Assembly: GCA_035644935.1 (NCBI GenBank) | Contig: DASQNO010000059.1 | Coordinates: 1-30,745 of the forward strand | Length of the DNA stretch: 30,745 bases | Direction of reading: 5' to 3' | Source: CADCVW01 sp035644935 | GTDB lineage: Bacteria; Pseudomonadota; Alphaproteobacteria; Sphingomonadales; Sphingomonadaceae | In this document: piece after piece, positions 29,764-30,745 of the stretch | How positions within the stretch are numbered: the first letter of the stretch is position 1 | Layout of the letters: each line of letters opens with the position of its first letter | The notes under the pieces: model-generated | What the model saw: only the letters and a program-made list of their open reading frames with translations | Databases searched by the model: none | What the model was told of the DNA's origin: nothing | Position numbers and translations under genes: made by a program

Positions 29764-30353
29764 GCGGTGGCCTTGTGTCCTCGGCGGCGGAGCGCCAGCC
29801 CGTAGATCGCCGCCGCCGAGGCTGCAAAGAAGAACCATTGCAGCGCGTACATGCGATGGTTGTTGGGGATCGTCTCGGGTCCCGGCGGCTGGCTTGCCAC
29901 AAGTCCCGGTGCGGGGTTGCTGGCGACCAGCCGGATGCCGGCCTTGCTGTCCGGCACGATGACGCCGGTCACCGGACCGCCCGCCCACGCAACCTGCTTA
30001 AGCCCAGGCGACCAGCCGATGTCGACGACCATGTCCCCGCGTCCGTTAGTGAGGCACGTCGCGAGATGGCTCCAGCCGCTAGTTCCGCCGACATCCCGTC
30101 CGGCGTTTGCGCGAATGGTCGTGGGGCGCGCGCAGACGGCCGTCGCTTGCCGAAACAGCATGTCGTCCGCCCCTCGCGGGTCCGCCGGGTACGCAATGAC
30201 CGGCAGTCCGCGATTGGCGGCGAGCTGGACCATCAGGCCCTCCTTCCACCCGGCGCGCTGCAACTGCCAGACCCCCAGCCCGACCATCGTCGCGACCGCC
30301 AGCATGACGATGATCGTAGGGATCAGAGGAACGCGCCTGGACACAATTGGCAT
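29760..30353 (-). CDS. SURF1 family cytochrome oxidase assembly protein
   Basis: A 197-residue membrane protein with one N-terminal (PTIIVMLAVATMVGLGVWQL) and one C-terminal (ALQWFFFAASAAAIYGLAL) hydrophobic segment flanking a periplasmic domain, the standard SURF1 layout. GVWQLQRAGWKEGLM and the late NNHRMYALQWF are family signatures (W-Q-L/R and the N-H-x-x-Y-A-x-Q-W-F stretch). SURF1 helps insert heme a into cytochrome oxidase. It lies between subunit III of the oxidase and the M16 peptidase. It is slightly shorter than many relatives. The ATG at 30353 lacks a strong ribosome site. Confidence 0.9.
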   Translation of the reverse strand: MPIVSRRVPLIPTIIVMLAVATMVGLGVWQLQRAGWKEGLMVQLAANRGLPVIAYPADPRGADDMLFRQATAVCARPTTIRANAGRDVGGTSGWSHLATCLTNGRGDMVVDIGWSPGLKQVAWAGGPVTGVIVPDSKAGIRLVASNPAPGLVASQPPGPETIPNNHRMYALQWFFFAASAAAIYGLALRRRGHKATA

Positions 30354-30586
30354 ATCGGGACGAAGGGGGGACCTGTCGAGCCCTGGGCCCAGTCACGCCA
30401 TATCAATCCGCAGTGCGCTACGCCGTCAACGCAAGAAGCGTAAGCGACGCGGCTATCCAGGCCGGAACGCACCGGTGTTCATGAACTGGATCGCCGCGCT
30501 GTGCTTAAGTTGACGGCGAGGGGCTCCCCCACCGTGGCGCTCCGCTAACCACCTGCCCCGCTCTGCGCCCAGCGAAAATGATCGAC
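30354..30586. other. Intergenic gap between cox subunit III and SURF1
   Basis: This 233-bp stretch has no gene that I can support. In many related genomes a small DUF983 membrane-protein gene lies here; no such frame is visible. No family R or S repeat is present. Confidence 0.5.
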
Positions 30587-30745
30587 CTAACCTCCGTGGA
30601 CCGGCGCACCCCAACCGCCCCAGACGTAGATGGCGACGAACAGGAACAGCCACACGACGTCGACGAAGTGCCAGTACCAGGCCGCCGCCTCGAAGCCGAA
30701 ATGCTGCTTGGGCGTGAAGTCGCCGCGGCGCGCGCGGAAGTAGCA
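30587..30745 (-). CDS. ctaE: Cytochrome c oxidase subunit III, C-terminal end
   Basis: The last 52 codons are present, open to the window edge and ending at TAG (complement of 30587-30589). The sequence FTPKQHFGFEAAAWYWHFVD and VVWLFLFVAIYVWGGWG is the conserved last helix of CoxC/CtaE (AAWYWHFVDVVWLFLF). Subunit III is a membrane part of the aa3-type terminal oxidase. The direction matches SURF1 and the M16 peptidase downstream, giving a cytochrome-oxidase assembly cluster. Confidence 0.93.
   Translation of the reverse strand, partial: CYFRARRGDFTPKQHFGFEAAAWYWHFVDVVWLFLFVAIYVWGGWGAPVHGG

Overview
The window looks like a chromosome segment of a high-GC alphaproteobacterium, most likely a member of the Sphingomonadales. 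The assignment rests on strong G/C preference at third codon positions, a large TonB-dependent receptor next to an MFS carrier, an alphaproteobacterial SOS box (GAAC-N7-GAAC) in front of an imuA-imuB-dnaE2 mutasome operon, abundant hairpin repeats of the kind seen in sphingomonad intergenic DNA, and a cytochrome oxidase/SURF1/M16 peptidase cluster. It is inferred from gene content and style, since no marker rRNA is present.

Layout. 1-214: tail of a nucleotide-sugar epimerase/decarboxylase. 368-4892: MFS transporter and TonB-dependent receptor on the minus strand, divergent from a TetR regulator, with a probable operator between them. 5025-6949 (minus): a class II aldolase/adducin protein preceded by a DUF559 nuclease-like domain joined to maleylacetoacetate isomerase. 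7033-13107: LexA box, imuA, imuB, dnaE2 (SOS translesion synthesis). 13309-20402: TrpR-family regulator followed by hisG, hisD, a hisC-hisB fusion, hisH, hisA, hisF and hisIE, with hisN convergent at 20399-21184; together these cover all histidine-specific steps from PRPP to histidine. 21431-25708: class A beta-lactamase-like protein, M20 amidohydrolase, release factor 3 and an unknown small protein, in DNA that looks less GC-rich. 25871-25961: tRNA-Ser(GGA). 26062-27675: metallopeptidase, ccmA, ccmB. 27672-30745 (minus): rRNA-type methyltransferase, M16 peptidase, SURF1 and the end of cytochrome c oxidase subunit III.

The most striking feature is a set of palindromic repeat families that fill intergenic spaces in the left 18 kb and also lie in frame inside protein-coding genes. 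A modular hairpin element (family R: GTCCTCCCC...GGGGAGGGGGACC...GGTGGAGGGGTTTTGCAG) joins DUF559 to MaiA, adds about 56 residues inside DnaE2, and rewrites the first 30 codons of hisC. A second family (S) is inserted in frame in imuB and dnaE2. The situation resembles the Rickettsia palindromic elements that enter genes and are translated.

A second point of interest is the histidine operon. Its order (GDC-B-HAF-IE), the fused hisIE, the long HisG and the TrpR-family leader gene look gammaproteobacterial rather than typically alphaproteobacterial. HisC runs directly into the HisB dehydratase domain with no stop codon, as if an intervening phosphatase module had been lost; a separate hisN sits at the operon's end.
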